This document shows, one piece after another, positions 49,243 through 61,450 of a stretch of DNA of 64,000 nucleotides (the first letter of the stretch is position 1; each line of letters opens with the position of its first letter). The stretch lies in contig JAJEKV010000103.1 in assembly GCA_021234155.1 (NCBI GenBank), positions 870,001 to 934,000 of the forward strand. The letters run 5' to 3'. The position numbers were made by a program, and so were the translations under genes. The DNA comes from Isoetes taiwanensis (Eukaryota; Streptophyta; Lycopodiopsida; Isoetales; Isoetaceae). The notes below the pieces were generated by a model, which did not search any database, was not told the origin of the DNA, and saw only the letters and a list, made by a program, of their open reading frames with translations.

Positions 49243-50497
49243 CTAGAAAAAGTGCCCAGCGTTGCTGGGCTTTTCGTCGGGATTAAATTCCAAAATTTTT
49301 AAAGTTATGGTTGAGATTGTTCTCTTGAAATATTTTATTTATTGAGTTTAAAGCTTGAAACGACTTACAAAGTTCCGTCTTGGTTTCTAGTCATTCATGA
49401 AAAGTATATGGGCCAAACCGTACGGATGTAAATACAACTTTTGATAACAAAAGGAGAATAAATGTTTGACAATAATACAACATTCATTATTAAGAAAATG
49501 GGGCATGTTGAGTGCAAATGAATGGCAAATGTCTTATGCAGTTAATACAACATTGTTGACATGACAAAAAATATAGTATGTAAGTGAAAATACCTAGGCG
49601 TAAGATGGGCTTTTTATCAGGCCTAAGCTGAAACACTAATAAAGGTAATGGTGGAGACAAAAATCTTGTAGCAATGTAAGCTTGAGAGAATGCATCATTT
49701 GTGGCATTCTATCAAGCTTTCATCATAGAACCTAACAAATCTAGAAAATGTAAAGTTGAAATATTATTCTGTCAAGACAGCTGCAAATGAAATTGAAGCA
49801 AAAATAGATCTTTCTAATTTCAAGATTGTTGAGGATGTTGGCAAAATATCCGCAAGGAATATTTTGTTCTTTTTAGAATTCTAAAAATATCATCTCTTGC
49901 TTTTGCTTGCAAAGGTAGGCATCCACTATTGTTCTACCATAGTCATTGACACTTTATCTCCGTAGTTTTGGCAAAGGGAAATCAAGATAGTCATTTACAA
50001 CTTGTAAGACACTCCATCTCCGTAGTTTTGGCAGTCATGATTTCCATGATGCAACTCTACAAATAGATGAACTCACCTTCTCCCAGATGCTACCATCTAG
50101 CAAAATGGCAACTAAAGTTTTTCAAAAACTCGCGAAGAGAAAACGCATCTTCCATAAGCATTGGTCCACCAAGAACGATTGCTACGGTTATCATATGCTC
50201 CAATCGTTGTGATTAACACAAGGCAACTATTAGTATGCTTGCATCCCATTTACATTCTAAGAGTTTGCAGCATAAATATTTTGCTATGGCATAAGTTTGA
50301 GACTCCATCAATGATAGTGGTCCAAGATCCAAGGCAGAAGATCCCAACCATAGATATCAACAACCATACAAAGCGCTCCTACAACTCCACATGCTTTCAA
50401 GATGCTAAGGAACCCAGCTACATCTAGCTTAAAACCTGTAAAGAAAATCAATAAAGTTGAATGCCCAATATCTCCTATATAAGTCATATTCAAGTAC

Positions 50498-50790
50498 CGA
50501 AGTCTCAATCATGGAATGAATTATAGATTGTGGGTGAATGACAACATCGATATCGCCATAGTCGAGACCAAAGAGGTAATGGGCTTCGATTACTTCAAAG
50601 CCCCTACGTAAACGCCATATGATTGTAGCTTTTACTTGTTAACGCACAACCATAAATGAAAAATATAGTACCTTGTTCATGAGTGTTAAGAGTCGAGAGT
50701 AATTTTCCTTCCCATTGACCAATTAGGATGCTTAAGGGCATCCGCGGGTTTTACATCCTTAAGCTTCTCCACAAAGGTCCACGAACATAA
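50498..50790 (-). pseudogene. DXR (1-deoxy-D-xylulose 5-phosphate reductoisomerase) fragment
   Basis: DXR is the second enzyme of the plastid MEP isoprenoid pathway. About 50,790-50,672 encodes [20 protein letters not shown] and GRKITLDS, then decayed sequence ending MNK before a GTAC donor. 50,603-50,498 encodes [19 protein letters not shown] and [15 protein letters not shown] and ends at another GT. Both match consecutive exons of plant DXR almost residue for residue. A lost base after LDS and an extra G at the exon junction break the frame. The NADPH-binding and C-terminal parts are absent. It lies inside the Helitron and shares its orientation. Confidence 0.85.
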
Positions 50791-51179
50791 AAGGTAAGAA
50801 GGCGATGTAAATGGTTGCAAAATCTCAAGTAGCAAAGATATAGAAGACCTCATGTTATGCAGAATAAATAGACCTTCTGCATGTCTAACCTTGTTACTCG
50901 ATGCCATATCATGCAACAAAAAATGACCTGAATGCTCCTCCGTAAGGTCAAAATGATGCGTCGAAGACCACCTTCAGCAGGCCTTGAATATACCGGCAAA
51001 AGGAAATTATATAAGAATTCATTTACTTATAATGATCTCAACCAAATCTATGTGTCGGAACTGAAAAATTGCGTAATGCTCGAATCCGCAGGCAGATTTT
51101 TACACCATGCTTCTCAGCAAGCGGCAATCATGCTTCTCGTGTCTAACGATGGATAATCTCCTCATTCTAGCTATATCCT

Positions 51180-51510
51180 GCAATCATTGAAGCCCATGAG
51201 ACCACATCACGCTTTGGAATTTTGCTGAAAAAGATCAAATGCTTGCTTCAAATGCCCATGCCGGGCATAGGCGTAGACCATACTTGTCCAAGAAAATACG
51301 CCCTCTCGTGCATTTGCTCAAAAGATTAAGAGCCTCTCCGCAAATTGACCACACCGCGGCATATGATCTAATCATGGCATTCCATGAAACAGAGGGTTTT
51401 GTGGAATTTCTTTAAACAGTTGGAAGGCCTCTTTTATGTAGCCCTGCTTCAAAGATAGGCAACAATCATGATATTCCAAGAAAAAGAATTTTTTAGGCAG
51501 ATAGTCAAAG
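51180..51510 (-). pseudogene. PPR-repeat fragment (captured)
   Basis: Minus-strand frames give PPR-type motifs in order with shifts between them: SWNIMIVAYL, YIKEAFQLFKEIPQ, VSWNAMIRSYA, EGVFSWTSMVYAYARHGHLK and QAFDLFQQ. PPR proteins bind organellar RNA. The pieces amount to two or three repeats and are interrupted by stops and single-base shifts. They lie inside the Helitron, upstream (in element orientation) of the DXR fragment. Confidence 0.65.
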
Positions 51511-52492
51511 ACAATGTGTGCATTCTCAGACGCTCCCACACTTACCATACATCCAGATAATTTGGTTTCCTATAAATCTATCTCCTAGCAAACCGAAATG
51601 GATAACATAAGAATGGGTGAGCTTACTTCCGTGCAAGGTCTTTGTAAAGCCACATCTTTGAATGCGGAAACAATAGCATGCATATCGAGCACCTTATTAG
51701 AAGAGATTTTCTCCTTGTTGCTTTCCGGTTCAAAGGACCATCTTCCTCCTTTCCCAACCGGTTCTCAACTCCTTGTCTTGTTCAATTAGGTATTTTGTAC
51801 TTTAACATGGAAAAGAAAAACCCAAAAACAAAATTCCCCCTTTGAATCCTCGCTACTATGACATCATAAGCCCGGATTCAGAAGTTGCTCCGTGATGGAA
51901 GTGGAATCGGATCATTTGGGAAAGGAATCCCCCAAGAAGAGATGAACACAAAGGAGTTATTAGAAGAATAATGCATAGAACTTCTATAACGGTTCATATC
52001 CGGCTATTGAGCTTACGTCGGACGACAAGAAAAGTTTGGAAGGTTGATCAAGGCTCATTTACCGTAAAAAGATCTTCCGCCAACCAAAAGGAAGGTCTAT
52101 TGTGGCACCACATGCAATGCGTGGAGCAAAAAAACTTAAGGAAATCCATGAACACCTTAATAAAGTTGTAAGAGATTACATTGTTGTCCTCGGAGCCCGG
52201 ATTTAAGATGCCCACTCCGTTGACAGCAGTTCGAAATAAAACAGGTACCAAATGAATCAGGCATGTAACATAAAGAAAGTAGAGCTTACAACAAGAGACA
52301 ACCTCCTCTTCTGGTGAAATTTTGCTCGTTCGTTAGGGAAGACGCCCAGATTTGTGGGAAGAAGAGAGCCAAAACCGCCGTATCAAACAAAACCGCCCAA
52401 AGCCAAAATCAAGGGATGAAAATAAGTTAAAAAATTTAACGCGCAAGATTGCGCACAGACTATCACAAAACGCCTTTATTATTATATATAGA

Positions 52493-52550
52493 TAGATTAT
52501 CTCAAGATTCCTCTAGATTCTCTAAGATTCTTTGTAGATTCTCCTGGGTA
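52493..52550. repeat. AGATTC-type satellite, right part
   Basis: TAGATTATCTCAAGATTCCT and following AGATTCTC units continue the array left of the Helitron. Confidence 0.8.
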
Positions 52551-54896
52551 AAAGAAAGCAAGGGTGTCTAAAAAAATGCCCTTACATTATGTATAATGTA
52601 GGGCATGTAGGCTTGTTATTTTTTTGAATTTTAGTTAGTTGGGATATGTAATCATTAGGAGTAGCCACGTCAGCAATTCAAAATTATGAGTGGCAGTGGC
52701 AACCAGAATGGACCTTCATTGCAATTTTTCGGAGGGAGATTGCGAAGTGTTTCCTGTTTAGGAAAAAAAATTGCCGCCGTTCCAATTTTTTGTGTTTGTG
52801 AGTGATCAACGAAGTAATTCGATCAGAACTTATTCTTCTTCCTCAAATCCTTGCCCAAATCCAAGCAATGGACGCCTCCGGTCATCCGTGATTAAACAAG
52901 AATTTGAAAATAGTCAATTCTAGCAAGAAACCAAAAACAAGAGGAAGGTTCAAGCTTTTGAGGAACCAAAGGCCAAAAGAAGACTTATTTGTGAAGAACC
53001 CGTTTGTGGGAAGCAAAGCATGTAAGATGTGTCAATGCGGATGAAATTTTTCAGATTTACAAATGTGATCATGGACGAGCAGTGGGGGTCCAAAGACATA
53101 CAAGGGTTCAAAGAATCTAGCGTGAAGCCAGAGTGGGCCGAGAACTTCTACAAACATTATGAAATTGTTTTTGGTAAGCGGGAGGTCACAAATCGCCATG
53201 TACCGAGTACTTTGCTCGCATTTGCCCTTCAATTGACAGTGCAAAAGTAGGTTGGGATACTTTTAAAGTTTTGGCTAAAGATTTGGCAAAGGGAGGAGCA
53301 AAAGAATCGCTATTACGTAAGAAATTGGGACCTCTAAATCCACATCCAAGGTTCCTAAATTTCAGCAAGGATTTTACCCTAAGGAAGAGCTTGAATTTGC
53401 GTAAAACTCATTCAAAGAAGTGTCATGGAGAGTTAATTAGCAAAGACATCCAAGGTTGAAGAACTGAAAATTCAAAGCAGTAACTACGTGACAATATAAA
53501 TAAGATTTCAAGAAGAAAGGATGCACATGAAGAGGACCTAGCACAGATACAAGAAGACATCAATAGTGTTCTCGACGACGCCAAGCGTAATAAGAGAGAC
53601 ATCAAGATCATGCAAGAGGGAGGTTGACCTTTTGATGAGGGACGTAACCAGAAGGAAGAAATGTCAAGAGAATTCAGAGCCATTGGAGAAAGCCATTCGA
53701 AAAGGAGTTATGTGAAAAGAGGATTGCAAAACTTGAGGAGGCTCACAAAGTTCGGGCTTTGAGTGCCGCAGACGGCTTGATGATATGCATAAGTACATGA
53801 TGCATTCTCGGCAAATGATTCTCCTTCAGCCCAAAACAAGCTTAGTGGGATCTCTCCAAAAGAAGAAAAATTCATATCCGTGCATGGATGTGTGTTTTGT
53901 AGTAATGGCTTTGCTAATAATGAACCTATCCTAGTTGCTCCATGGGAGCATTCATTTCATATCTTCGCTTCTCATATTCTATTTCTAGCTGACTATCCTA
54001 CCCAAGAGCATGCAAATGGGACGAAAACATTTCAAAGATCTTAGGTGTGTACACCGGAGGTAAGCAAGATTTCATGATTTATGTTTAATTTGTGCACCCG
54101 TGATTATCAATGTAGAATTTATTTACATGTAGAATCCATTTACATGTAGATTGTCGCACTCAAGGTTTTGCTACAAAGATGTAGGAGTGTCTTGGGTATC
54201 TTATACTTATAGTTCCATGGCTTTCATGTCATACATATATGTGTTTTCTTACATACATGTTATACATTCACAGTGTACGGTCCTAGATGTAGAACTTAAA
54301 TACATAAAATTAGGAGTTGTGTAATCGAAGTTTTGTGGCGTAACATTTAGAGGTATTTTATGTAATGTCGATGTGTACATGTGCATACATTGGAGCACAT
54401 TCATGTACATTACATTCCATCTAGATAAATAGTCAAGTTACATGTGTGTGTACTCAAAGTACTTCAATGTAGATCAGTTCTAGTAATATGTACTGCTATT
54501 TTTCAACAGAATAGTTAGGGACTGATTAGTTTGAGACCGATATCCGATCGTTATGTGATTTATTTTCGAGCTTCAAAGTGCCAAAAAATAACTAAGCGTA
54601 AATTACACCACCGGATCAAAAAACTTGTTTTTTAAATTGTTTTGCATTGTGTCGAGGAAGCAATTTCTTATTCTTGGTTCGGTTTTCACGCTTTGGAGGT
54701 TCCAAAGAAAATTGAGGTGCAAGATGTAGCCGAGGAAAGAAAGCAAGATTGAAGGAAAAAGCAAAATCACTATTCCTACGGTGATCTGAGTTGAGGAGGT
54801 CGGCACTTCGTGTCCGTGATGGTGACATTCCGTTATGACGAGGAACTTCGAGAGATTGAGGGAGCGCAGCTAAGGCCACATCTTCAAAAGTAAAGG
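52551..54896. other. Unrecognised region with a short conserved-looking open frame
   Basis: Plus-strand frames at 53,029-53,456 read WGSKDIQGFKESSVKPEWAE, NFYKHYEIVFGKREVTNRH and then VGWDTFKVLAKDLAKGG, followed at 53,520-53,625 by a charged segment AHEEDLAQIQEDINSVLDDA. This looks like a decayed protein gene, but I do not recognise the family. No other feature is seen to 54,896. Confidence 0.35.
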
Positions 54897-56101
54897 GGTG
54901 AAAGCGTGTACACAGGGGACACTTTTTATGTCCACGACATTTGGTGCTTTGGGGTGCTTAGTACTTTCCCCATGAAAATTTTCTACCTTCAAGAACTAGG
55001 GTTTGACGTGTTTCTTCATATTTCTCATGGAAAGCCTTGAGAGAGAGCTTCAAATCCTTCCAATTTAGGAAGTTAGTTGGCCATGTCATCGATCCAACTT
55101 CGTGAGGATAGTTCCCGCCCTGCCGATTCTACCAGCTCCTTTTCAAATGGACAATTCTTGGTTTTGTCATTTTTCATTTCAGGAATTGTATGGATCTCGC
55201 TTGCAAGCTATGCTGCTGAATTTGCATCTCGATTTGGAGGCCGATCCGTATCAACTTGCTTCCAGTTTGGGAATTGACATCCAAGATAGAATTCCAAATT
55301 TTAACGTGGAGGAAGAGGAAAGATTGTTGCAATGGCATGCAATTTCGAAATTCCATCAATGCAAAGATCGAGGTGGTCTTATCTCCAATTTCCGATGAGA
55401 AGGTTCCCCTGAAATTCCGAGGTATGCTTGGTTGAGTGCAAGAAAGTTTGCAATTGCATTTCTCCTAATATCGCATGCGTAAGGATTTTATCCGCTAAAA
55501 GAAAGTTGCGAGAAAGAGGAAGAGGAATTTGAAAAAGTTACACCCGAGAAGCGCACAAGACCAAGGACAGTGACCACTAGGCGTAAACAAAAGCATGCTA
55601 AAATCATTGTAGATCACATCAACAATGTATGCCTCAAGATACATCCCGCATAGAAAAAGAAATCATATCCGTAAGTACAACACCTACATGAGTTTGGGAT
55701 CATTGGAAATTGAAAATTACAAGTATACCAACATGTTGTTGAGAATATGAAGGACACTCTTCAAGCTAATAAACGTGCTAGGACACGGGACATCAATCAA
55801 GCACCCGCATCCACCTTGATGACGGCCATAATGGATCTACCAACCTGGACAGCCCCGCTTGCAAAGATTTTGAACATGAGGAGAAAGGCGTTGTATGCCG
55901 CATTGGGCAGAGAAAGTTTATTGAATTTGGAGGCCCGTGGTCTATGTTCAAAAGGAAATGCAGATCCGACGGCCATCTGATGAAGATCGCGAAAAGGTAT
56001 ACAACTTTGGATTTCGAAACTAGGGTCCGGCCCAAATAAAAGGCGAGTTATGAAATTGAGAAGAAATAATAACGGTGATAAGATTGCTGTCAGATAACCC
56101 G

Positions 56102-56695
56102 GGGATAGGTTCAATCACGATATCGCTTTTATACGCAATACGTTTTTTCGCTTGATACGGCACAAATTTGACGCTTAATACGCCAAAAATACGCCCAAAA
56201 ATTGGCGTCGAAAAAATTTCAGTTTAAACGCTGAACTAAAATTTTTTTTTTTTTTTTCAAAAAAAAAAAGGACTTTTTTTATTATTATTATATTGACCCT
56301 TTCGATGGCGTGCCACATTGAATTGTGCCATCCGAGGGTGGGTGTCATTGTCGACGCCGAAATAAAAAAAAAAAAAAAAAATTGAATTTCTTTTTCGAAT
56401 TTTTTTCACAGTAGCGAAAACTTCGGGCCACGACGGAAACCTGTTTTCAGCGTAGTGAAATCCGGTTTCGCTTAACTAAAAATTCAAAAAAAAAAAATTT
56501 CGGGAAAAAAAAAAAAATATTTCCGTAGTTTAACGCGAAAAAAGTTCGCGTGGTTTAAAGAAGGTTTCGGCTTACGCCGAAATTTTTTCCCACGGGTAGG
56601 TTAAAAATACTAAAAATAATGATTTAACCTAAAAATACATATTTTTGACTTTATAACGTCTGAAAAAATAATTTAATACGTATAGAACCTATCCC
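56102..56695. mobile_element. Small inserted element with 11-bp inverted ends
   Basis: GGGATAGGTTC (56,102-56,112) and GAACCTATCCC (56,685-56,695) bound 594 bp rich in T/A runs and ACGCC/CGAAA motifs, with no coding capacity. Similar 9-mers (GATAACCCG and TATAACCTG) flank it and may be a decayed 9-bp duplication as in Mutator-like elements. It separates two parts of the transposase-like gene. Confidence 0.5.
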
Positions 56696-57436
56696 ATGTA
56701 TAACCTGCAGCCACTTCATTACTTGGAAGAGAGTCAGGTATGTAATTGCTTCCTTGTTTTCACAATAAAAAGCTTCTCTCTATCTTATATTGTTTATTAC
56801 ATTTCATGTCACATTTTATAAGAAATTTAAGCATCAATATCCGAGATGAAAATAGGTCTCAGGTTGTTTGAGACTTTGAAGCCCAAGTTTGTGAAAAGGC
56901 TTAAAGAGAGGGAAACATGTTGCCGCATATACCACATGAGAATGGAATTTGTTAGGCAGGCAATCAACAAGCTAAGACGAGATTCTAACACCCATGGTTC
57001 TAGGTGTACATGCAAATGTGATGTCTCGTGGTCCAGCCCAATATGTGCGGCCGAAAGCAATCATACTTTCAATAGTGTAAGTGAAATGTGGAAAACTATG
57101 GTGTGTCCTAAGGATGAAACTGCATGTTGGTATAAGTCTACTTGTTTGACCATGGAGTGCAATGCTTGTGGTCTGAAATCATTCCAAAGATGTCCCAAAG
57201 AGAAGCGCAAGTCAATTAAGCTTGATTGGAAGAACTTCGAGAAGGTTAGCATTCCATTAGTTGCATGCTTTGATTGATATTAATTTGATTATGACTTTTA
57301 TTTGATATGGTTTAGATTAGCCATGAAGAGATGATTTAATTTATCTTGTGGTGGTTTAAATGTTGCTATGGAGGTGTGCAGAGTGCTCAGCTAGTCGTGT
57401 AGGTTATTTGATCTTATAAGGTTGCATGTGCTTAAG

Positions 57437-57551
57437 TATTGATGGGGTGCCTAACTTCTTTGTAAGTGTTGCATGTGCTTAAGTATTGATGGGGTTGCTG
57501 CTGTAAGTGTTGCATGTGCTTAAGTATTGATGGGGTTGCTGCTGTAAGTGT
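57437..57551. repeat. Tandem repeat, three units of about 41-42 bp
   Basis: GTGTTGCATGTGCTTAAGTA followed by TTGATGGGGTTGCTGCTGTA recurs three times within the long intron of the transposase-like gene. Confidence 0.85.
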
Positions 57552-60049
57552 TGCTTACACAGGATAGGGATAAGACATGCATATCGGGTAGCCAAGTAAA
57601 TTATGGCCTGCATAGGGATAAGACATGCATACAGCAGGGTAGCCCTTAAGGACGAAAGTTCGCCAAAAGGCTATTTTTTAAGGGTATCGAGAAATTTTGA
57701 TGCTATGGTTTAGTAGGGTGCATTATAGATGAAAAAAATAAAATTAGCCAACTTTTCTACAAACAAATCGCGCTCCACATGAAAATTCGCCACATCTACT
57801 AAGTGTCATAACTATGGATTTGCCTTATCCTCTACCCCCCTTCTCGAATATTTCTTAAGGAATCGCCTAATATTCTAGGCTTTCTACATAACCTAATCTA
57901 TTCTCCATATCCATCCAGGTACATATGACAATTTTAAGAGTTATTTTTGTAGCTATTGTGTTTCAAACACTTCTAAGGATGCACTGAGAGCATTGTTTTT
58001 CTCAGACCTCCCTTTTAATAGATTTGTTTTATCTACAAGGATAAGCCACGTTCACATTTGCAAAGGTTAAGTTGTGGTATTGCATCATGCAACTATAGTT
58101 ATAATGCATTTGTGTCCTTGATTAAATATGGATGCCGGTGAATAAAATTTCACCATAGAAATTGCACTTGGAAAATAAAGACACTTAAATCTTGGCAAAA
58201 TAATATTGGCCATGATTCGCCTAGATTTCTATAAAGAACATTCATGTCTAGAAAACATTCGCCAGCATAACTAATCTTGCAACTCTATTATTCGCCTGAC
58301 CTTCTAAATTATGCAAAGACAAATTTGGCCTTAAGGGCAACCCTGGCATACAGGGTAGGCAAGTAAATTATAGCCAGGGATAAGTTTAGGATAAATAAGA
58401 GTAAATGTTGCTCCTGCAAGGTAATATGCTGGCATGTTGGGTATTTAAGAAAGGCAACATCAAATTTGCTCTTATATTGCAGACAACAGAAACCTATGTA
58501 AAGGATACAAGCAAAGGGGGGAAGCCAGTAGTCACCACGAAGGACGTTATGAAGTTGGGTTACAAGAGCACATCATTACATGAATTTATGGAGCATGCTG
58601 ATGCAGTTATCAAACAATTCATTCCCCATAACTATACGGCAAGGTGGCAGGCAGACCAGTTTACAGAATGTTTGCAAACATTTCCAAAGGATACTGTTGT
58701 ATTTGTTATAGACTTTGCAGAAAACTATACGTTCAAAATTCAGCAGGAAATCCCGACAATGCATTGGAAGAATGATCACACATTACTTACAGACATGCAA
58801 AGAAAGACGAGACTCCAAACCTTCTAATTGGCGATCGTAAGTTGGTGAAAGAGACCCACTTTTACATATCAGATGATCGAAAGCATGCTAGCTTATTCGT
58901 ACAACACTGCCTCTAGAAGCATGCCAACTACTTGAAGGAAAAAGGTATATGCTATTCAAATCATGTATTTTGGTCCGATGGTTATGCAGTAGCTTCAAGT
59001 CCTCCTTCCTTCTATCACTTAGGAAGATTTTATCAATCTAATGCAATAAAGATTTCATGGAATTTCTTTGCATCTTGCCATGGCAAGGGAGAGCATGGCG
59101 ATGTCTTTGCGTGCCGTCATAAAGAGGATACTTACAAGTGAAATGTTAAAGAGGGACGGCACGCCTCTAAGGAATGCGGAGGATGTTGTACAATTCTTGA
59201 TTTGGTATTTCCAAGTGAAAAGAGGTGTCAAAGACACTTTAATCAGTAGGTATGATCAAATTCTAGGACTTCACAAACATGCTTGTATGTGTGTGCGTTT
59301 TACTAATTGTGATCAATGTCCTGCACAAGGTATTTTGGCTTATAAAGTTAGGTGAGGTGTGCGGAAGTGACATATGATCGCGACACCTTGAAGGGCACAA
59401 AAACATTTATACCATCATGCCAATCTGCCAAAAACACCCTACCATGGTGGCCCACGCACCTCTATCTTGCTTTTGTACTAGTTCTTTGGATGGGATTATG
59501 GAATAGGTGCAAGCACGTAAAAGAGATTGAAACGTTATACATATTCTGAATTGAAGCCCGAGATAAAGCAGAGGATACACCACCACTCATGTGCAATATG
59601 AAGGAGATAACCAGTGGAAAGCAGAACTTGTACAAGTTGGAGACAATTTTGCCATTAATGCAGAAGCCAACAATCTGAGAATGTTGATTTCGGATTGTAA
59701 AATGCAAGCTAAGCACATGGTAGAAATAGCATTCAAGGATCGGTGGGGATCTAAATTCAAGAGACAAGAGGTCATTCTAACCGCAAGTTCTACAAGTATA
59801 TTACGGAAGGTAGCTACGAGGCTGTTAAGCCATATGCCGGATGTGAATTGCTATTCACATCTCGTAATATCTCCAAGCAAACGAGAGTTACTTGCTGATT
59901 TAGGTGAAGATAATGTGTACCATTTACCTCTAGCAGCACATGAGCATATCATGGATTCCTTGCCACCACCAGATTTTGAGACATTAGCCCTTGGCAGTTC
60001 CAAGACAAGCAAGAAGACAATTGAAAGAAGAGAGACATTCTAAATGTTT

Positions 60050-60600
60050 GGCGTAAGAAGGTAATAGCTAGAAAAAAGGCGTTGGAAAGAAGAAGGTTGG
60101 GAAGAAGAAGGCGGGTTGAGTGAAGTCTAAGACAGTTGGAAGGAACCCTAAATCCAAAAGTAACATGTTGTGATTTCTGGCTTTTCAATTTCTTGTAATT
60201 CATTCTTATTATTTTGGCAGGCAAATGCAGATGATTGTTTCACAGGTGAAGTTGGCAGGTATCTTGTTTATCACGAAAGTAAAAAAAAGACGCGTTGCCT
60301 ACATGGCCATTACTGATTACATCCATCCCTAGAGGAGCCAAATATTATCGAGAATTTCTCAATGCTACTGTCTCATTTGAAGTACCATGTTGCAAAAGCA
60401 AGGAAATTACAATCGCAAAACAAGGACATATCCCAAAAACGTGAGCCGATCATGAAGTACCATATACTACTATATTGCTATTGGCGATGGTGTACCAATA
60501 ATAAAATTCTTCCCGAGGTAAGCTTGTTCATTCTCGTTTTTAGAACATCCCGAATGGTGGCGTAAGATACAGACTTTAGAAGATACAAAATTTTTGTTTG
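60050..60600. other. Downstream of the transposase-like gene
   Basis: Short decayed open frames only; possibly a further 3' part of the transposase-like gene (TGCCTACATGGCCATTACTG region). No family recognised. Confidence 0.3.
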
Positions 60601-60609
60601 ATAATATGA

Positions 60610-61450
60610 TCATGGAAGACGTGAAGCCGCATGTGTTCACCTTTAGTACAATTGTTCTTTACATTTTCAATGGGGTCGCGAGTTTAGAAAGTGGCGAGAG
60701 ATGTATAGGTGCATTATGGCATTTGGGCTTGAATCAAATATAATTGTTGCAAATGCTCTTGTTGAAATGTATGGCAAATGTGGAAGTCTAAAAGATGCAC
60801 ACAAACTCTTCAACGACATGCGAAAGAGAGATTGTTTCCCGGAATGCCATGCTTGGCAAAATATATGTTCGAATGGGCACAATGTTGATCTTTGTTAATG
60901 TTTTTATACAAATGCAAGAGGAGGGATTGAAGACAAGCAAGGTGACATTTATGAGCGTTATCAATGCATGTGGTGGTCGGTCGGACTTGGAAGAAGGGAA
61001 GAGAATGCATGCTTATGTTATAAAAGAAGGATATGAACTATATATCATTGTGGGAAACGCTCTTCTCAATATGTATGCTAAATGTAAATACTTAGACAAT
61101 GTTTACATTATTTTTCGAACATGGTAAAAAGAAATGTTATATCTTGGAACATTATGGTGACAACTTATACAGATAACTTGGTTAAAATGGATGCAATGCG
61201 GTGTTCAAGACAATGCAAATCGGAAGGCGGGAACCGGATAATGTATCATTTGTATGCATGCTTCATGCTTATGCTTGTCTTGCGCATCTTTTGGAATGCC
61301 GATGGATACATGCCCCGCAGTTGTGTAGTGGAATTGTGGGACATTATTGTTGAGACAACTATCGTTAACATGTATGGCAAGTCTTGGTAGTGCCCTAGAT
61401 GCAAAGGTTGTCTTTGATAGAATGCCCAAGAAGACTATTTTTATGCTTTA
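60610..61450 (+). pseudogene. PPR (PLS-type) pseudogene
   Basis: Plus-strand frames give PPR repeats in order with shifts between them: FGLESNIIVANALVEMYGKC, GSLKDAHKLFNDM, MQEEGLKTSKVTFMSVINAC, DLEEGKRMHAYVIKEGYEL, YIIVGNALLNMYAKC and RNVISWNIMV. They continue as a decayed copy to about 61,440 (VETTIVNMYGKS, GSALDAKVVFDRMPKK in shifted frame). This is the classic plant organellar RNA-binding PPR layout, about six repeats, without a complete reading frame or a C-terminal E/DYW domain. It sits between the two convergent genes of transposon copy 2. Confidence 0.8.

Larger units (their letters stand above)
49243..52492 (-). mobile_element. Non-autonomous Helitron, about 3.25 kb, carrying DXR and PPR fragments
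   Basis: On the minus strand the 5' end is TCTATATATAATAATAAAGG (from 52,492; 52,496 is an alternative because of a GATA repeat). The 3' end is the hairpin GCCCAGCAACGCTGGGC (49,254-49,270), spacer ACTTTTT and CTAG (49,243-49,246), next to T. The host bases are A on the left (49,242) and T on the right. AGATTC satellite on both sides shows a clean insertion. No Rep/helicase is encoded. Gene fragments inside (PPR at 51.2-51.5 kb, DXR at 50.5-50.8 kb) are both in the element's sense orientation, as expected for capture. Confidence 0.82.
55083..60043 (+). pseudogene. Transposase-like gene, most complete copy
   Basis: Pieces in order: MSSIQLREDSS at 55,083; LASSLGIDIQDRIPNF at about 55,245; KVTPEKRTRPRTVTTRRK at about 55,540; the HTH-like APLAKILNMRRKALYAALG at about 55,853; FGGPWSMFKRKCRSD; PLHYLEESQ after the inserted element; EMKIGLRLFETLKPKFVKRL at about 56,846; a Cys-rich zone to 57,245 (CTCKCDVSW, MVCPK, CNACGLKSFQRCP); an intron; TTKDVMKLGYKSTSLHEFME; VVFVIDFAENYTFKIQQEIP at about 58,706; FWSDGY, KISWNFFASCHGKGEHG at about 59,050; a one-base shift; VIKRILTSEMLKRDG; and a C-terminal part to 60,043. 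DFAENY, SDG and HGKG mark a DDE-like transposase family that I know mainly from invertebrate sequences. At least three frameshifts disable it. Confidence 0.72.

Noticed and set aside
50308-50460. Third DXR exon
   Set aside because: It follows the DXR fragment and is open, but I could not match it to the enzyme's next exon in any frame.
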